From Chloranthus sessilifolius (taxonomy: Eukaryota > Streptophyta > Magnoliopsida > Chloranthales > Chloranthaceae): 64,000 nt of DNA. The number at the start of each line of letters is the position of its first letter. Position 1 is the stretch's first letter. The stretch spans positions 88,047,184 to 88,111,183 of the forward strand of contig CM037596.1 in the NCBI GenBank assembly GCA_021018995.1, written 5' to 3'. The notes under the pieces were generated by a model, which saw nothing but the letters and a program-made list of their open reading frames with translations, did no database searches and was not told where the DNA came from. The translations under genes and the position numbers were made by a program. Below are positions 44,801 through 57,560 of this stretch, piece after piece.

Positions 44801-47530
44801 TGTCCTTATTAATAGTCGGTGATGATTAGGCGACTTCTTGATGAGTTCTAGTATAGATATATGGGTCGGGATCTTTTGGAGATGTCGTAACAGATCATAC
44901 ACTTGCCTTGGCTCGAGTGCTATTTCTTTGCCTGACCGATGGGCCCTAGGTGCAGGTGGTTGAGGTGGCTGTGGTATGAGAATTGGTGGTGGGATGACAT
45001 GTTGTGGGCATGGCAAGTCAACTTCCCTTTCTCTCGTGTTCCCCTCAGGTAGTTGTGCATGTGTGAAATCTTTATTTCGGGAGAAAGGGGGAGGTGAATA
45101 GTTGGTTCCTGACTTGAGAATAGGGTAGGCCGGTTGCTGGTCGAACCTAGCGTGACTCGACATCGGTGCATTTATGAAGCAAGTGAAGTTAGGGGTCGGA
45201 GTGCGTGTCCTTATGGCACTACTCCAAGGTGGGAGGTATTGTGTGTGATCCTCTTCCTCTAAGAAAGTGGAGGCCAACATTTTGTATGGATTTAGGTGTT
45301 CTTTTCGTTCACTTTGCTCTTCATCTGGTGATACTCAGTTCTGGCCTCACTCTCTTGGTTGGGAGTCATGTGGGTGACACTGTCTACCCGTGTGACAGTC
45401 AGAACGGTGGTTTGAAGAGCATAGCCTCCATACTCAGATCCAGAGTCGGGTGAAGGGGGTGGTAACACTGGTTATTTAGAATTTGGCGGGGTCGATAGCT
45501 CTAGTGGGGAATGATGGAGGAATGGCCTCCTGGTCCTGAAGGAATGGACTCGTATTTGAGTAAACTTTGGATATGGAGGCGGGCTCGGTGGCGCGATCCG
45601 TGTGATCAAAGCAGGGGGATGTAAGGAGGGAGGAGTTCCCATAAGGGTAGTAACAGTGTCGGAGGGTAGGATACGAGTGATTAATGCCAAAGGCCAAAAA
45701 TGGGATTGACTGGGGAGATCTACAGTAGTGACCTAGGCCGGTGTCCCTTGGTTGTGGTTGGGCATGGGGTTTTTTATGATCCCTAAATTCTGTTGGGGTT
45801 GATTGTTATTAGGGTTAGGGTTCCTAAGCGCTTCTCAATCAATTTGATTCAGGTCATTCATGTCATAGATCACGTCCCTGAGAACCCAACAGTCCTCTAG
45901 GTTGTGTCCCGCGTATGGATGGAAAGAATAATATTTACCATAATCTAGATTTGCAGGCCACGACCTAGGCTTTTCTTGTGGGAATCGTAAGAGATTTTGG
46001 GCGCTAAGGAATGAGAAAATATTGGAAATAGTATTGGGTAAAGGGGGATAGTGTTCCCGCTTTGGCTGGTAGGGTCCCCTAGTTGGGTTAAAGTTTTGAG
46101 GTGGAGGTATGCTGTTATAAATCGGGCCATGGGCCAGTTGATTTTGTGCTGTGTTTTGGGCTTGATAAGTGTTAGGGTACTAGTTTCTATTTTGATATTA
46201 GCCTTGATTCTAGTTTTGACCCTGGTTCTAGTTTTGCATACCTTTGTTGATTAGCGCCTTGATTTTGACTAGCATATCGTTGTTGGGTTTGGTTCTGCCC
46301 GAAGTTGCGCGATGGGAAGTTCCCGTTATTCAAATTTTGCCCTTGATTGACAACCATATTAACTTGTTCGGTTCCTGAGGCTTTCTTATGATTTTTCGGT
46401 TTCGACTCGTTGGAGGAACCCACCTTTCACGTGACTATGGATAATGCAAGGTCTCCGCCCTTGATGTGTCTCATTAGTTGAGATGCCCAAGAGTAAAGTG
46501 CAGTGAAGTTGGGGTAATCACTGATAACTAGGGCGCTCCTTAGTGGTTCCTTAGTATTGTTAATGATGATGTCAATTGAATCTTTCTCTTTCATTGAAGT
46601 ATCAGTTTTAGCAGCAAGCTTTCGCCATCTAGCGACGAAGTCGGTGAATTCTTCATCTGGTCCTTGCTTGGCCGCCATCAGGTCGCTGAGGCTAATAGTC
46701 TCTTGAATCAAGTGTTTGTATTGGTCTAGGAATCGACCGACTAGCTTATCAAAAGTCTCTATCTTATAAAGTCGGAGCTTCGTGAACCAGTCTAGAGCTT
46801 CTCCTTCTAATGAACGTTGAAAGTAGTGAATGAGAAGTCCTTGATTGTCGCGTATAGGTCAGAAATCATTATAAAAGAGGGCCAAGTGATGGTTCAGATT
46901 TCCGATGCCATTATATTTAGTAAATTTTGGCGGTTTAAATCCTATGGGTAGGTCAAATTCAATGTCTCGACAGAATTTATCAAATCTGAATGAGCGACCT
47001 GGGCATTCCCTCTTAGCCATGTATTCATCGAGTATTTTTGAGAGGTCTTCAATCTTTATAGTGTTGTCTTTAGGAGTGATGCGTGGGATACCCTTGTCTG
47101 GCAAACTATCATTAAAGATCATGTGAGTGTGTTGCCTCAATGGCATAGCGCGAGCTGACACCGTGCTTGGGGTAGAAGGTGGTCTCTCTTGTCGCTCATG
47201 CTCTCCCGAATTTTGTTGTCCCCTAATGGTTTCATATGTAGCAGCCAATCTTCGAAGCAACTCTTTTGAATCATCGCCTCCTCTTTGTATTCATTGGATG
47301 CTAAGTTCTACGATTTTTTGAGTGGTGAGATTTTGTCCAGAGCAATTATTTCTGTCGTTATGGCTATTACCGACATGTGGTGTAGAAAAGGGGTTCTCTT
47401 GTTCAACAGGCATATTGACTTCAGGTTGTCATGGGCTAAAAGTATAAGGTGGTTCTTCCTCGTATGCAGGGTTGTTATGAAGTCCCTACAATGGAGGGTC
47501 TCCTAAACTTACTCTACGTATCCCAGACAT
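44801..47530 (-). pseudogene. gag of E
   Basis: Starts at 47530 (MSGIRRVSLGDPP). Capsid-type sequence at 46859-47260 (FDLPIGFKPPKFTKYNGIGN) and 46427-46711 (LSDLMAAKQGPDEEFTDFVA, RWRKLAAK). A Gln/Asn-rich nucleocapsid-like part (NQGQNLNNGNFPSRNFGQNQ, 46187-46423) follows, then a Pro-rich tail. It lacks the giant proline arms of C and D. Broken several times. Confidence 0.75.
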
Positions 47531-47639
47531 TTTGAGTCTTTGGCGAAGCCTCATATAAAAAGAATCTAAACGACATGACGGGAAAGAAAATAAGGAAGTA
47601 AAATAAAACTATCTAAAGAAAAAGAAGGGGTTTACAAAA

Positions 47640-47659
47640 GCATCCCATCGTGATCGCCA
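47640..47659 (-). other. Primer binding site of E (tRNA-Arg type)
   Basis: Minus-strand TGGCGATCACGATGGGATGC, best compared with the complement of plant tRNA-Arg (CCG/TCG), TGGCGACCACAGTGGGAGTC. Imperfect match. Tat/Ogre elements are known to use tRNA-Arg. Confidence 0.65.
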
Positions 47660-47662
47660 GTC

Positions 47663-50081
47663 CATTGGTGCGCACTTTTTCTAGGTTCCTCTCGGTTCCC
47701 GTTGAATAAGTGGCTTCCAATTCTGTCCTGTTGGACTCTAGCGATGTGGTGTATATGATAAGGTGGGGATAAATAAAAATAGGAGGAATTTCCTAGGATG
47801 ATTCCTAGTTGATTTGCAATCGCCAGCTGTAGATATTTATTGACGCTACAACACGTCAATGATCACCCGTTTAAGCGGGTGAGGGTTACTTCTATACTGA
47901 ATTCCCTACCTATGAACGTCAGCAGCAGTGTCCTATTTTAATTAGATAGTTTTAGCTTTCTTTCTAGTTTCCCTTATTGTGGTTATGGTCGATTTAGATT
48001 CTCCTTTTTTGTTGTTAATTATGATTAGGTGAGCTTATTATGATGGGTTATTTTAGTGTCCTGATGCTATCAGGAGTCCAATCATTTTTAGTTTCTCGGT
48101 ATCATTAGGAGTCCAATTAATATCAAAGTCCTGGTTCTACTAAAAGTCCAATCAGTTCCTCCGGTACTAGGAATGCATGTGTATCAGTTCCAATAATTTT
48201 CTAATTAAATAAAAGAGTCCAATTATATCACAATTCTTGATAGAGCAGGTATGCTAATTTTATTTCAATTCTCGATAAGCAAATGTATCAATTGTATGAC
48301 AATCACAACTAAAGCACTTAAGGTCATCTTACTAGCATTCTAATTTGAAGAAAATAATGACTAATCTTTTTTTAGATTTTTGATTGAAGCAACAAATCAA
48401 TTTACTAAAATAGAAATAAATGATCGAGGCAACAAAATTAACTCTTTTTTTTAGAATCATAATCTACGGATCAATTATGGTAAAAATCTAACTAATAATA
48501 AACGAATTAACTTTCCTAAATTCTGGTTGAGATAATAAATTGACTGAACTAGAAGACTAAATTGAATAAAAGAAAATAATGATATGAAGGCCTATTTGAT
48601 GCAATTAGCTAATTATATTGAAGTAGAAAAACTAACTATAACTAACTGGTTAACCATAAACAATCTAAAAAAAAGAGGGGTTGGGCCCGCTATGTTGAGG
48701 AGGATTGGCCTCGTTCTCGAGTACCCTCCGTAAGCTCCAGTGGGCAAATCGGATGACTGAGATAAAAGATAGGTCAATAGTTAAATAATAAAAGGGGGGA
48801 TTTTTAGAATTGAATTCGAAATTGTAATAAGAAATTAGATTGAGAAATTAAAGTTATGAACTGAAATTTATATTTTTTAGATTTTTGACGGTATGAAAAT
48901 ATAGAATTAAATTATAGATTAAAATTTTAGGACTGAATTCGGGTTCGAAATCAGAAAAATCAGGCCATATGATTAAGGACTGGTTCTGAACTCTAAGAGT
49001 CAGAATCATAAATTAATGATAGGACTGTAGATTAGGATTTTAGAGTAGAATCAGGGCATAAGGTCGGTATATCGGACCGCCAGATTAAGGACCGATTCTC
49101 GAAACAGAGAACTAGAATCGAATATAGAGAAATTCGGTCTGAAGAGGGTGCTACGGTCTAAAAATTAGAAATAGAATAGATTAATTAAACTGAGGGGAAG
49201 TCCTAAGTCTAAAGAAAAATTAAATTCTTACCTAGGGTCGGGGCCTTGGAGAGGAATCATCAAAGATTCGGGGGTTTGAATCTCGACATCATGACTAATT
49301 TTCTCTAGGGGCTTGTCCTCGGAGTTCTCTGGTTTCAAAGTCCCAAAAAAGTTTTATTCTCTCTCTCAAAATTGCCAACCTCTTCTCTCTCTTCGAGAAA
49401 AAAGCTTTTATAGGTTTTCATTCAATTACGCACCTGTTTCTGAATGTTTAATTGAATTGTGCGCCAGTTTTCTGGCGCCTAATCGCTTTGAGTCGGTCAC
49501 CGACTCAGTGAGCGACGGGTTGAATTACTCAGCGGGTTTCCTAGTCCTAATGAAATCAGGACTAATTACGCACGTGATGGGATGTGCATAATCCAATTAA
49601 GTGTGTTACCTGAGGCACGTAATCGAGGAAACATAGGATTCAAGGGTAGGAGACTAGGTCGTGCGTAGGCCACTTGTGCGCTGGTGTTGTAGCGCTCAAT
49701 CCGATCGCGCGTCTAGTTCCAGGTGCGTAATCGAGTCTCGAAATGATCTGTGAAAGGAAGTTTGGTTTGAAGGGGGACTGATCACATGCTTGTGGTTCTA
49801 CGAGTGATCGAATTACGTGCAAGTTTATAGGTGCTTAATTCAGGGTTGTTCAGGTATGGTCTTAAGAATGGAATGCAAGACTATTGTTTCAGTCTGCATC
49901 CTGACTATATACTATTGCTTAGTATATATCCTCCCTACGTTGGGGTCTGAGCCACAAAGCTATTGTTTCAGCCTGTCTTCAGCCATGTACAGTTGCATGG
50001 TCCCATGTCGAGGGTTAAAAAGGTCAAGGACTGACCAAATGAATTCGTGTACTCCGAGAGGTCGAAATGAGGGTGTCTACA
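47663..50081 (-). repeat. 5' LTR of E
   Basis: About 2.42 kb, collinear with 26124-28550, ending GGGTGTCTACA at 50081. TATA box at 49405-49414; CGCG-word cluster 49420-49840. Primer site on its left makes it the 5' LTR. Confidence 0.9.
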
Positions 50082-50086
50082 AGTGC
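50082..50086. repeat. Target site duplication of E, right
   Basis: AGTGC, matching 26119-26123. Confidence 0.85.
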
Positions 50087-50377
50087 GTAGCTATGCATGC
50101 TATGAAAACACATATTTATTCTTCTTCTCTTTTTTCTTTTTTCAATGATTGCTTTTTTCATTTTTTTTTTTAAAACAATAAACATTATCTGGACCTCGAA
50201 CCCCGGGAGGCGTACGCCCAGACAATGCATACCAAGAGCCTGTGCCTCCGAAACAGTTTACGACGAAACTGAAGCCAACGTACTCAAGTCCATGTGATAT
50301 CGAAGGATCGGGTCAGAATTGAGTGTCCATAGAAGGACACTCAATCTTGGCCTCCGTCATCAATGAAGTTACAAACG

Positions 50378-51030
50378 GATAACTATGCATAAACATGCAC
50401 CCATTAGGGGTAATAAATAACAAGGTGATGGAAGTCCCAACCCAGATCCCGTTCGGGTACAATTTACAGGAACAAACGACCATCCAACGGATACCCAGAC
50501 ACATGACGTACACTTTACAGGGATACCGTGCAGGTTTTAAGCATGCGCCCCAAAATGGGCCCTTCTGCATGCATATTTGCACATAGTTGTCTAACATAGT
50601 TTCGTATCTGACAGGTTGGAATCATTCCAACAATAGATCTTTTCGAGAACGGAGTTATCCGGACCTCAAACCTCGTAGGGCACTCGCCTGGATAGTGTAG
50701 ACTAAGAGTCTATGCCTTTGAAAATATCACATGACAAACTTGAAGTTCAAGGCACTCAAGTTCACCCAAAACCAAAAGATGGAGAGATCAGGGCAAAGAT
50801 TTAGCGGTGGAATCAATCCGATCGAAACATTGACTGTTTGACTGAGATTGACACCGTTGCTCCTACTTTGAAGTAGGATCCATAGATCCAAGGCAAACAT
50901 TAGACCTAGGACATTAATTTAGCACAACTGTGTTGCCGATAAAATATTGACATTTTACCGCATTGAAACACGCATGGGCGTAGCTCTATGGGGAAACACA
51001 AAGTTCAAATGAAAAAAGCATAGATTTATT
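50378..51030. repeat. Second copy of a ~0.65-kb direct repeat in D
   Basis: Matches 25512-26118 plus 50087-50110: CATGCACCCATTAGGGG, GATACCCAGACACATGACGT, GGAGTTATCCGGACCT, GACACCGTTGCTCCTACTTT and AATATTGACATTTTAC occur in the same order. Confidence 0.85.
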
Positions 51031-51670
51031 TATTTCTTTTTCAACATGATTTTCTCTTTTTTTTGAATAGACCTGACGTCAGTGGTGAGATGCTTTATCT
51101 GATTTGTCCATCGCTGAGAAGTTGCCCACTTCGAGGCTTTGGACCGTGTGATATTCCTGCACATTCTCAAGAAAACATCAACCCCTTTTTTATTTATATA
51201 AGTAACAAATGCATCCTAATTAACAGAAAGAGAAACAAACTTTTACCTATATTTTTTTTCATTTTAAAGATTTATATATTTTTTTAGATTTTTATTTTCA
51301 AAGATTTTTTTATTCTTTTTCTTTATTTTTATACGATGCTGTAACTATGTATATGAGAAAGAGTAGAATTTTTTGAATTTTTACTTTTCAGAGATTTTTT
51401 ATTCTTTTTTTTTTCATTTTTGAGATGGAAGTAAGATGCTGTAACTATGTACTTGAGAAGGAGCATAAATATATACATACATTTTTTTGTATTTGGATTT
51501 TTCTTGATTGATTTTTTTTTTTGATGATGCGTTATCAGTGAGGTGAAGTCATGGGTCTCATTTTGAGAATAGTTGAACCCTTTCATATGGTCGGGCCTGA
51601 GTGAGTTTCAGTAGTTTCACCAATGCCGAAAAGTTAATCCCTTTGGATTGAGTCAAACCTCTCTCCTTAC

Positions 51671-51706
51671 CTTGAGTCATACATTTGACTAAAGGTATGA
51701 CTCAAG
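51671..51706. other. Perfect 12-bp hairpin in the D 3' region
   Basis: CTTGAGTCATAC (51671-51682) and GTATGACTCAAG (51695-51706) are exact inverted repeats around a 12-base loop. A third TTGAGTCA-like word lies just upstream, near 51643. It could be a protein site, an RNA hairpin or a small MITE-like scar; no evidence decides. Confidence 0.7.
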
Positions 51707-51885
51707 CAGTTTCACAAAGGCAATTCTGGTTGGGACCCGTCTTGAACTAACATGAACGGCCCAGTTGGAAAAAGGGTATCAGGGAGAGTAACCAAGAGGG
51801 CTCCCCAAACATTAATCTTATCAATCAATTCAAACCGTTCCTCCAATTTTATTATTATTTTTATTTATCTCCTTTTTTACCAGTG

Positions 51886-52010
51886 GCGCCCTTTCGAGTT
51901 TTCATCACGTCCATGGGTTTAGCTCTCTTACCCCAAGCGCCCTTTCGAGTTTTTACCTGGTCCGCACAAACACGTTGTTTTTACTCGTAGCGCCCTTTCG
52001 TGTTTTCACC
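51886..52010. repeat. Three GCGCCCTTTCGAGTTTT repeats, D
   Basis: Copies at 51886, 51937 and 51990, spaced 51 and 53 bases, each followed by a TCACC/TTACC word. No coding frame. Confidence 0.8.
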
Positions 52011-52650
52011 ACATCCATCTTGCTTTGAGCTTGTATTTTTATTTCATTTTTTTCTTTTTATTTCTTTCATTATATTTTGAAAAGCCACGACATAGACGTC
52101 GATTCCATTATAGCCGGCCAGATGGGGTTCTGGTGTCGTCCCACAGCTTAGCTTGTGTTGACTTAATAGATACTATGACTGCTTGTGAACCTAAAAGGAG
52201 GGCTTCCTTCAGGGCGTAGCTTAGCCATGGGTTAGGTTACGATTTGGAGGTATGCTGGGCTAAAAGGGTTTTCTTGATACAACTTCAAATTTTCACAATA
52301 TACTTTCTTCGGTGGGGGATTTTACTATATACGCCCCATGATTCTTCTATTTTTTCCTTTTTTTCTTTATCTTTATTTCAGGCAATCTCTTTTTGAGGTT
52401 TAGTCTTTCCGATTTTTTTGGATTTTGATGGTAACTTTACTTCCTTTCTTTTGTATATGTACACATTTTTTCTTAGGAAAGGGGGTTTATTGAAGGAAAG
52501 GCCCAGGCTCAAAATGGGGTAGTAAAGGATGCCATATTTTTTAGGGATGCTTTTTGGCTACTGTGCTTGGAACAATGGCCTCCTTTGGGTGGTTCTTAAG
52601 CAGTCATGTATCAGTTTTACCAACACTTACCTTATCGTGATAGACTAGGA

Positions 52651-53862
52651 GTAGAATCGTTAGACGTATCCAGCATTGATGGGCTCAGGAAGATGATCGC
52701 CATCCATGGTGGCGAGGCGGATGGCATATCCTGGCAGCACCTCTCGAACGATGTAAGGTCCCTCCCAGTTCGGCTTGAACTTCCCTTTCGGATCGGCGTG
52801 GAGGGATGAGAAGATCTTTTTCAACACAGTGTCTCTTATCTTTAGATCTTGACCGTGGACACATTTATTGTAAGCGCGCGCGATTTGCCCCTGGTAAACT
52901 TGAGTGTGACACAAGGCTAGGAGTCTCTTCTTGTCTAGTAGATTCAATTGTTCTAAGCGGGATCTCTCTCTCTCTGCTTCGGGTAAGCCTGATCCCATGA
53001 GGATTCAGAGCAAGGGTATTTCAACCTCCATTAGTAGGACGGCCTTGGTTCCATACACAAGGGAGAATGGTGTTGCCCTTGTAGCGGTACGGATCGACGT
53101 TCTGTAGGCCCACAAAGTAAACGGCAGTGTTTCACTCCAATCTCGGTAAGTGACTACCATCTTCTCTAGGATGCAAATGACTGTCTTATTAGCAGCTCCT
53201 ACGGCTCCATTAGTTTGAGGCTGATAAGGTGACGAGCGATGGTGCTTGATCTTATATTGCTCACAGAAAGCCCAAATGCGTTTATTCACAAAGTTTGTGC
53301 CGTTGTATGTGATGATATCCTTGGGTACTCCAAATCCGCACACAATATTACTCTTGAGAAACTTCTCGATGTGACTGGCCGTGATGTTGGCTTATGATGC
53401 CGCTTCTACCCACTTGGTAAAGTATTCAATGGCGACGAGGACGAATCGATGTCTGTTTGATGCTTTTGGATTAATCATTCCGACGATGTCAAGGTTCCAG
53501 GTAGCAAATGGCCAAGGAGTGGTCATACAGTGAAGATCGATGGCAGGAGTGTGTATCAGACTGGAGTGTTCCTGACACTGGTAGCATTTCTGAACATGTT
53601 TGCAGCAATTTGATTCCATAGTGATCCATAAGTATCCCTGCTGCAGAATTTTCTTGGCGAGCATGTGACCACTGACATGGGCTCCGCATACTCCCTCGTG
53701 GATCTCCTTTACAATATTGATCGCTTCACTTTCAGTATGGCACCTGAGTAAGTAAGATGTTATTGTAGGATCACTTGTAAAGGCAATCCCTGTAAATGAC
53801 ATAGCCTGCTGCTAGACGTTGAATGGTTCGTCGGTCTGTCTTGGACGTACCCTCAGGGAAAG
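52651..53862 (-). pseudogene. Integrase of D
   Basis: C-terminus 52660-52998 with the GPY/F module (KFKPNWEGPYIVREVLPGYA, IRLATMDGDHLPEP). Core 53005-53343 and 53392-53500 (FVLVAIEYFTKWVEAAS, GVPKDIITYNG, SSPYQPQTNGAVGAANK). Zinc module around 53580-53720 (EIHEGVCGAHVSGH, CYQCQEH). Close relative of C. Broken several times. Confidence 0.88.
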
Positions 53863-54474
53863 TTAGTGTCTCGAGGAAATTCCTAATATCTGAGAACCAA
53901 CGTGGCTCATCATATTTGTAGGTTCCTCAATCTGGAGGCAGAAAGTTGACTCATTTCTTTGCTCGATCATGATTAGCTTCATCTCAGCACAAAACGGGAT
54001 TTCTATCATTGATGCCAATGTCACTAGTGCGTCGGCGAAGCGATTCCTTATCCGGGGAACATATGAGAATGTCACATCTTTGAAGCAAGCTATCAGATCC
54101 TTAAGGTGCTCATGGTAAGGGATCAATTTCTCATCTTTCATCTTCCAATCTCCATTCGTCTGGCATATGATCAACTGCAAATCACCAAATGCTCGGAGGT
54201 GAGTTATGTTCAAATCGAGAGCCGCCTGTAAACCAGTGGCGCAAGCTTCATACTCGGCCATGTTGTTAGTGCAAGGAAAGTTGAGCTTGATAGAGACGGG
54301 TACATGAGATCCTTTTGGCGGAATTAGAATGGCACCAACTCCTTGACCCTTGGCATTAGCTGCACTGTCAAAGTGTATTACCCAAGAATTTTCTACTTCC
54401 TCGATATCGTCTTCCGTCATGAACAAGATGCCCTCATCAAGGAACTTAGTTCTCAAAGGTTCATAATCTGGCAA
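53863..54474 (-). pseudogene. Second RNase H (aRNH) of D
   Basis: A long open stretch with VIHFDSAANAKGQGVGAILI, CTNNMAEYEACATGLQAALD, FGDLQLIICQTNGDWKMKDE and RIRNRFADALVTLASM, covering the RNase H fold. Best preserved aRNH in the window. Same place and wording as in C. Confidence 0.88.
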
Positions 54475-55840
54475 AGGATTGTCGGCAAGATGATCGGTGA
54501 GTGCCTATCCCTTGATTGACTTCTGAGTGATATACGCGATGTCAAACTCAGACAATAAAAAGCTGCCATCGTACAGTTCATCTAGTGAGAGCGGGCTTCT
54601 TAAACAGGTATTTTAACGGGTCTATTCGGGCAAGGAGTTGAACGACTTGGGATAGCAAGTAATGGCGGAGCCTCTGAGTAGCCCATACAAGAGCCAGACA
54701 TGCTTTCTCCAGATGAGAATAACGCGTTTCATAATCAGTAAACTTCTTGCTCAGATAGTAGATGGCCTGCTCTCTTCTTCCTATCTCGTTATGCTGCCCT
54801 AAGACACATCCCATCAAGACCTCCATCGTGGAGAGATACATCAGGAGTGGTCTCCCTGGCTCGGGTGGTACTAACATAGGTGGATTAAGGAGGTAGCTTT
54901 TGATTTTATAGAATGCTGCCTGACAATCATCATTCCATTCAAGGGCGAGTCTTTCCGAAGTAGCTTGAAGATCGACGTGCAGATTGGAGTTAGTTGCGCA
55001 ATGAATCGACTGATATATTTTATTCTACCTGAGAACCCTCTAACCTCTTTCTCAGTAGACGGCGGTGGCATTTCTGTGATAGCTTTGACTTTGACTGGGT
55101 CAACCTCGATCCCTCTCTTGTTGACGATGAATCCTAACAATTTTCTGGACATAGTGCCAAAAGCACACTTTTGTGGATTCAGACATAACCTGTACTTTCT
55201 CAGTCTCTTAAACAGTTTCTGGAGGTTTACCAAGTGTTCACCTCGCTCCGGTGACTTGGCTATCATATCATCGACATACACTTCAATCTCTCGGTGCATC
55301 ATGTCGTGAAACAGTGCAGCCATAGCTCTCTGGTAAGTTGCACCGACATTCTTTAGCCCAAATGGCATGACTCGATAGAAAAAGGTTCCCCAGGGTGTGA
55401 TGAACGTAGTCTTCTCTTGATCTGCCTCTGCCATCTTTATCTAATTGTATTCGGAGAATTCATCTCGTGCTTAGTGGTATTATTGACCAAGATGTCGATG
55501 TGCGGCAATGGGAAATCGTCCTTCGGGCTCGCTTTGTCCAAATTTCAGAAATTGATGCACATGCGGACCTTTCCATCTTTCTTTGTCACAGGCATAATAT
55601 TGGCTAGCCACTGCGGGTATTTGGATACCATGAGAAACCCCGCATCATATTGCTTGATGACCTCATCCTTGACTTTCAACATCCACTCAGGTCGGAGACG
55701 TCTCAACTTTTGTTTAATCGGCTTCATATTAGGGTAGAGAGGCAACTCATGTTCGACCAAATCGGTGTCCAGATCAGGCATGTCCTCGTACGACCAGGCA
55801 AAAATGTCTTGATAGGATCGAAGGAAATCGATCATGCTTT
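54475..55840 (-). pseudogene. Reverse transcriptase and RNase H of D
   Basis: N-terminal part 55545-55835 (SYEDMPDLDTDLVEHELPLY, KQKLRRLRPEWMLKV); palm 54871-55434 (FFYRVMPFGLKNVGATYQRA, VYVDDMIAKSPERG, LGFIVNKRGIEVDP, GRIKYISRFIAQLTP); RNase H 54578-54877 (YYLSKKFTDYETRYSHLEK, RLRHYLLSQVV). Broken a few times. Confidence 0.9.
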
Positions 55841-56639
55841 TTCATTCTTCAGGAGCCAGCGGCATTTTGATTTTGGTAATTCGGAGAATCTCCTCAGTCC
55901 CTAGATTAATGTCCTCGATTTCCTTGACAATAGGGGTAGGGCCATGCTCAAACTCAGTAAACCAGTCAAGGAGCTCATTGGGGAGCCCCTCCAAGGGGAT
56001 ATCCTCATCCAGACTCGTAACTCCTACCTTTTCTTGTATTTCTACAAGAAAGGAGTCGATTTTACATGGGACGGGTATTTCGATTAAGGCATCTTTTTAT
56101 GGGATTTTATTTGGAATTTTAAATGACAATATTTTTGGACTTTGTATTTTTTCAATATTTTTGAGATTTTGTATTTCTTTGGAGACGGACCCTTGGCAGT
56201 GCGAGTCTGTGTATATACAAGGTATTGCCTGCCAAGTGAAAAATGGGTGCCAAATATTAGGCCACTCCCTACTTCCAGGGTTTAGGGCAAAGATGCCTAG
56301 TTGCGTACCTGAGGGGTCGCTCCTTTACCTGATTGGATGGAGGGGGCTGACTGATATGGATCATTGGAGTCAGCTTCCATCATGTTGATCCCTATTTCGT
56401 CTGAGATGATGTCCTCAAACATTAAAACCATTTTGTGGTGATTTACCACAGGGGGAGTTTATTCAGGCACTGGCCGTCGTTCCTCAAAGAGGGATAATGC
56501 GACCAAATTTATGACTAAGCTGGGAAGGGTAATGTGGGGATTGGTGGGGTGAACTGGTGTTGTAGGCTTCTGTGGGGTTAATCAAGTTTCCCCATTCTGG
56601 TCAATCTTCACGACCCTGACACTTATGAATGAATTTCTT
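55841..56639 (-). other. Protease-RT spacer of D, with the Ogre intron position
   Basis: Same arrangement as C 9001-9796. An A-rich stretch on minus at 56090-56190 is the likely intron part; the protease-side end is loosely coding. Splice sites not fixed. Confidence 0.5.
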
Positions 56640-57560
56640 ATATGAGGTATGGGCTGAGGTTTCTCTTCTATGTGGATCCCCCTGAGGTTTGCAGCTGCCG
56701 TGGCACGAGCTTTCTCCTTAACCTCTCTTACTTCTTCTTTCGTGGGCTTATAACCAATCCTGAATCTGACTTTCTGCCCCCCTTTTACTGTGATGGGCTC
56801 CTTTTTACCTTGTAACCTGAGCCCAAGCCCCCTTCCTTTCTGATAGCCCTACTTTTGGAGCATAGCCACTGCCGCTATCATTCCCCCTCCGGTTCTCGGA
56901 ATGATGATCTCGATGGATTACGGGAGTATCGTCGACACCTTGTACTCGAAACTGTGGAGGTCAACATCCTCAGTAGTGTGCAGCACATCTAACACATTGG
57001 GCTTCTTAATGCTGTTGGTGGCCTTTTCTTTCTCATTGTGCCCCTCACCGATGATTGTGATGATCTTATGCCCTGATGCAAATTTGAGTTTCTGATGCAA
57101 TGTGGAGGGTATTGCTCCAACCTCATGTAGCCACGGGCGCCCTAGTAGCAGATTAAATGAGGATTTGATATCCATTACTTGAAATAATATGGAGAAGGTC
57201 ATTGGCCCAATTAATAGCTCAAGATCAACTTCTCCCATTATCTCTCTCCTGGTATTGTCAAAGCCTCGGGCACTGGTTCTCGTGGGTCTCAGCATGCAAG
57301 GATCTACCCCAATCTTGGTGGCGATTCTTAGCGGACATATATTCAACGCAGACCTATTATCGATCAAGACCAGGGGGATAATCATATTTTCGGACTCAAC
57401 AGTTATATTCAAGGACTTTGAGTGACTACCTCCTTCCTCAGGTAAATCAGCATAAGAAAATGAAATGACATTTGGAGCCATCACTTAACCAATTATTTGC
57501 TCGACTTCATCAGGGCTAACCTGAAGTGACACATACGCATTCTTTAATGCCCTCATTAAT
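56640..57560 (-). pseudogene. Protease and G-patch-like domain of D
   Basis: Protease at 56918-57484: APNVISFSYADLPEE, the active-site loop region IDNRSALNICPL, SILFQVMDIKSSFNLLLGRP and WLHEVGAIPSTLHQKLK. The G-patch-like block lies at about 56640-56880, where C has its GLG-rich repeat. Broken. Confidence 0.75.

Larger units (their letters stand above)
26124..50081 (-). mobile_element. Element E: full-length Tat retrotransposon with antisense gene
   Basis: About 24 kb with both LTRs, polypurine tract, primer site and a 5-bp target duplication, so it is structurally whole. Sense order on minus: LTR, leader, gag, protease, G-patch, Cys-rich linker, RT, RNase H, aRNH, integrase, then an antisense gene (plus strand) and an untranslated region, LTR. 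gag-pol is broken at least a dozen times. LTRs look about 96% alike, so E is clearly younger than D. Family: Tat, near Ogre. Confidence 0.9.
50087..52650 (-). other. 3' untranslated region of D, right part
   Basis: No gene recognised. It contains the second copy of the ~0.65-kb direct repeat (50378-51030), a third partial copy of the TTATC.GGACCT block at 50180, T-rich stretches (51050-51540), a perfect hairpin (51671-51706) and three GCGCCCTTTCGAGTTTT-type repeats (51886-52010). It separates integrase from the 3' LTR, as in other Ogre elements. Confidence 0.65.
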
